A stretch of DNA of 6,917 bases from Planctomycetota bacterium. Its GTDB lineage: Bacteria > Planctomycetota > Phycisphaerae > WQYP01. Location: positions 1 to 6,917 of the forward strand of contig JAJZCU010000110.1 in NCBI GenBank assembly GCA_021828935.1, given 5' to 3'. Below, piece by piece: positions 5,678-6,917 of this stretch. The notes beneath the pieces were generated by a model that did no database searches, was not told the origin of the DNA, and saw only the letters and a list, made by a program, of their open reading frames with translations. The stretch's first letter is position 1. Every line of letters begins with the position of its first letter. The position numbers and the translations under genes are program-made.

Positions 5678-6917
5678 ATGTCGGAAAATCGCAGGACCAT
5701 GCTCATGCGCTCGCTGGCAGCGGGCGCTGGAATTTTAGGCGCTCCCGCGTTGCGCGTCGCGGCCGGTGGCCGCGCGGATGCGTCCACGCCAGGCTGGGAG
5801 CAGCAGGCGTTAAACCAGGGCGGGAAACTGCTGCGGGGCGCCGGCGCGACCGTGAATGTTCACAGCCACGGCGCCCGCGGGAACGGCAAGACCGATGATA
5901 CGATGGCCATTCAGAAGGCGCTGGATGCGGCCGGCAAACAGGGCGGCAACATAGTGGCGCTGCCACGCGGTAATTACTTAATTAAAGGCACGCTACATGT
6001 GCCGCAGAACGTGACATTGCAGGGCGTGTTTCGCGCACCGACTGCCCGCACGCAAGACCACGGCAGTTGCCTGCTGGCCGTGGGCGGAAAGGGTAAGCCC
6101 GACGGCGCGCCATTTATTTCCCTGGACCAAAACGGCACGCTCTACGGCCTGACCATCTTTCATCCCGAGCAGACCTGCCCCAACCCGCCGGTGGAATATC
6201 CGTGGACCGTACGGCAACTGGGCGACAACGGTTCGCTGGTCAACGTGTTGCTGGCCAACCCGTGGCAGGGGGTGGATTTTGGCACGGTGACCGGCGGCCG
6301 GCACTATGTGCATGGGCTCTACGGACAGCCGCTGAAGTCCGGTTTATTTATTGATAAGTGTGAGGATGTCGGCCGCATTGAGAACGTGCATTTCTGGCCG
6401 TTTTGGCAGATTTCTCAGCCCTTACAGGCGTTTACATCGAGCCATGCCACGGCGTTTTCCATCGGCCGAACCGACTGGGAATACATGCCGAACTGTTTTT
6501 GCATCAGTTATCGCATTGGCTATCATTTTATCCGCACCAAATCCGGGGCGCCCAACGTGTTGCTGACGCAATGCGGTTCGGATGTCGGCCCGCTTTCCGT
6601 GCGCGTCGACGCCAGCCAGGAACACGCCGGCATTTCCTTTGTGAACGGCCAGTTCATGGCGGGCGTGCGCACCGGCGCCGGGAACACCGGCCCGCTGAAG
6701 TTCACCAGTTGCGGTTTCTGGGGCACGAGCCAGACGGATTCCCATGCCACCTTGGAGGGCTCCGGCCATACAACGTTCGCGGGCTGTCATTTTATTTCCT
6801 GGGCCCAAAGGAACAAAACTGCTCCGGCGATTCTGGCCCGCAAAGGCGGCGTGACCATCAATGCCTGTGAATTTTTGGACGCGGGAAAAAACCAAGCGAC
6901 CTTGGAAAGATCGACTA
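5678..6917 (+). CDS. Tat-exported right-handed beta-helix protein, pectate lyase 3 / GH28-related (C-terminus beyond right edge)
   Basis: The frame is open from ATG 5678 for 413 residues to the window end, so the protein is truncated by the window only. GGGAGG (5667-5672) gives a strong Shine-Dalgarno five bases upstream. The N-terminus NRRTMLMRSLAAGAGIL (4-20) is a twin-arginine signal (Arg5-Arg6), with likely cleavage near residue 29. Residues 59-103 carry the pectate_lyase_3 (PF12708) signature: VNVHSHGARGNGKTDDTMAIQKAL, then GGNIVALPRGNYLI. The rest shows short beta-strand repeats with Gly, Asn and Cys turns (GLTIFHPE, IENVHFWPF, FTSCGFWG, FAGCHFISW), as expected of a parallel beta-helix. 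Such proteins bind or cleave acidic polysaccharides; I cannot name catalytic residues, so activity is uncertain. It lies 63 bases after a sugar acyltransferase gene, which suggests a role with the polymer exported by the neighbouring system. Confidence 0.85.
   Translation, partial: MSENRRTMLMRSLAAGAGILGAPALRVAAGGRADASTPGWEQQALNQGGKLLRGAGATVNVHSHGARGNGKTDDTMAIQKALDAAGKQGGNIVALPRGNYLIKGTLHVPQNVTLQGVFRAPTARTQDHGSCLLAVGGKGKPDGAPFISLDQNGTLYGLTIFHPEQTCPNPPVEYPWTVRQLGDNGSLVNVLLANPWQGVDFGTVTGGRHYVHGLYGQPLKSGLFIDKCEDVGRIENVHFWPFWQISQPLQAFTSSHATAFSIGRTDWEYMPNCFCISYRIGYHFIRTKSGAPNVLLTQCGSDVGPLSVRVDASQEHAGISFVNGQFMAGVRTGAGNTGPLKFTSCGFWGTSQTDSHATLEGSGHTTFAGCHFISWAQRNKTAPAILARKGGVTINACEFLDAGKNQATLERST

Noticed and set aside
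6422..6895. 157-codon minus-strand frame opposite the beta-helix gene
   Set aside because: It is a shadow of the plus-strand gene, whose pectate-lyase signature, Tat signal and strong Shine-Dalgarno are convincing.

Overview
The window reads as a GC-rich bacterial chromosome segment with envelope and exopolysaccharide genes. A DUF1570-type secreted gluzincin, a lipoprotein polysaccharide-export protein with a large insert, and a Tat-exported pectate-lyase-3-type beta-helix protein together suggest the Planctomycetota (Phycisphaerae-like) or a related PVC lineage. That placement is inference from gene families; there is no rRNA or other phylogenetic marker here.

Left two thirds, all on the minus strand, read from right to left: (1) a Wza-like outer-membrane polysaccharide export lipoprotein (4757 down to 2949), closed by a clear Rho-independent terminator (2871-2900); (2) a secreted HExxH putative metallopeptidase of the DUF1570 type (2685-1480); (3) orotate phosphoribosyltransferase pyrE (1311-790); (4) the N-terminal 219 residues of a flippase-like LPG-synthase-TM membrane protein (659 to beyond the left edge). 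The gaps of about 130 to 260 bases argue against one tightly packed operon.

Right third, on the plus strand, diverging from the export gene across about 200 bases: (5) a PglD/NeuD-type sugar acyltransferase (4958-5614), whose stop codon lies inside a terminator-like hairpin, then (6) a Tat-signal right-handed beta-helix protein of the pectate lyase 3 / GH28-related type (5678 to beyond the right edge).

Functionally, the divergent pair and the beta-helix protein look like the edge of an exopolysaccharide cluster: an acyltransferase that could modify a nucleotide sugar, an outer-membrane export lipoprotein, and an exported beta-helix protein that may bind or cleave the polymer. pyrE is housekeeping. 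I saw no tRNA, rRNA, CRISPR array, insertion sequence or phage gene. Nothing here amounts to a clearly new system; the most unusual item is the roughly 190-residue His/Lys/Arg-rich insertion inside the export protein.
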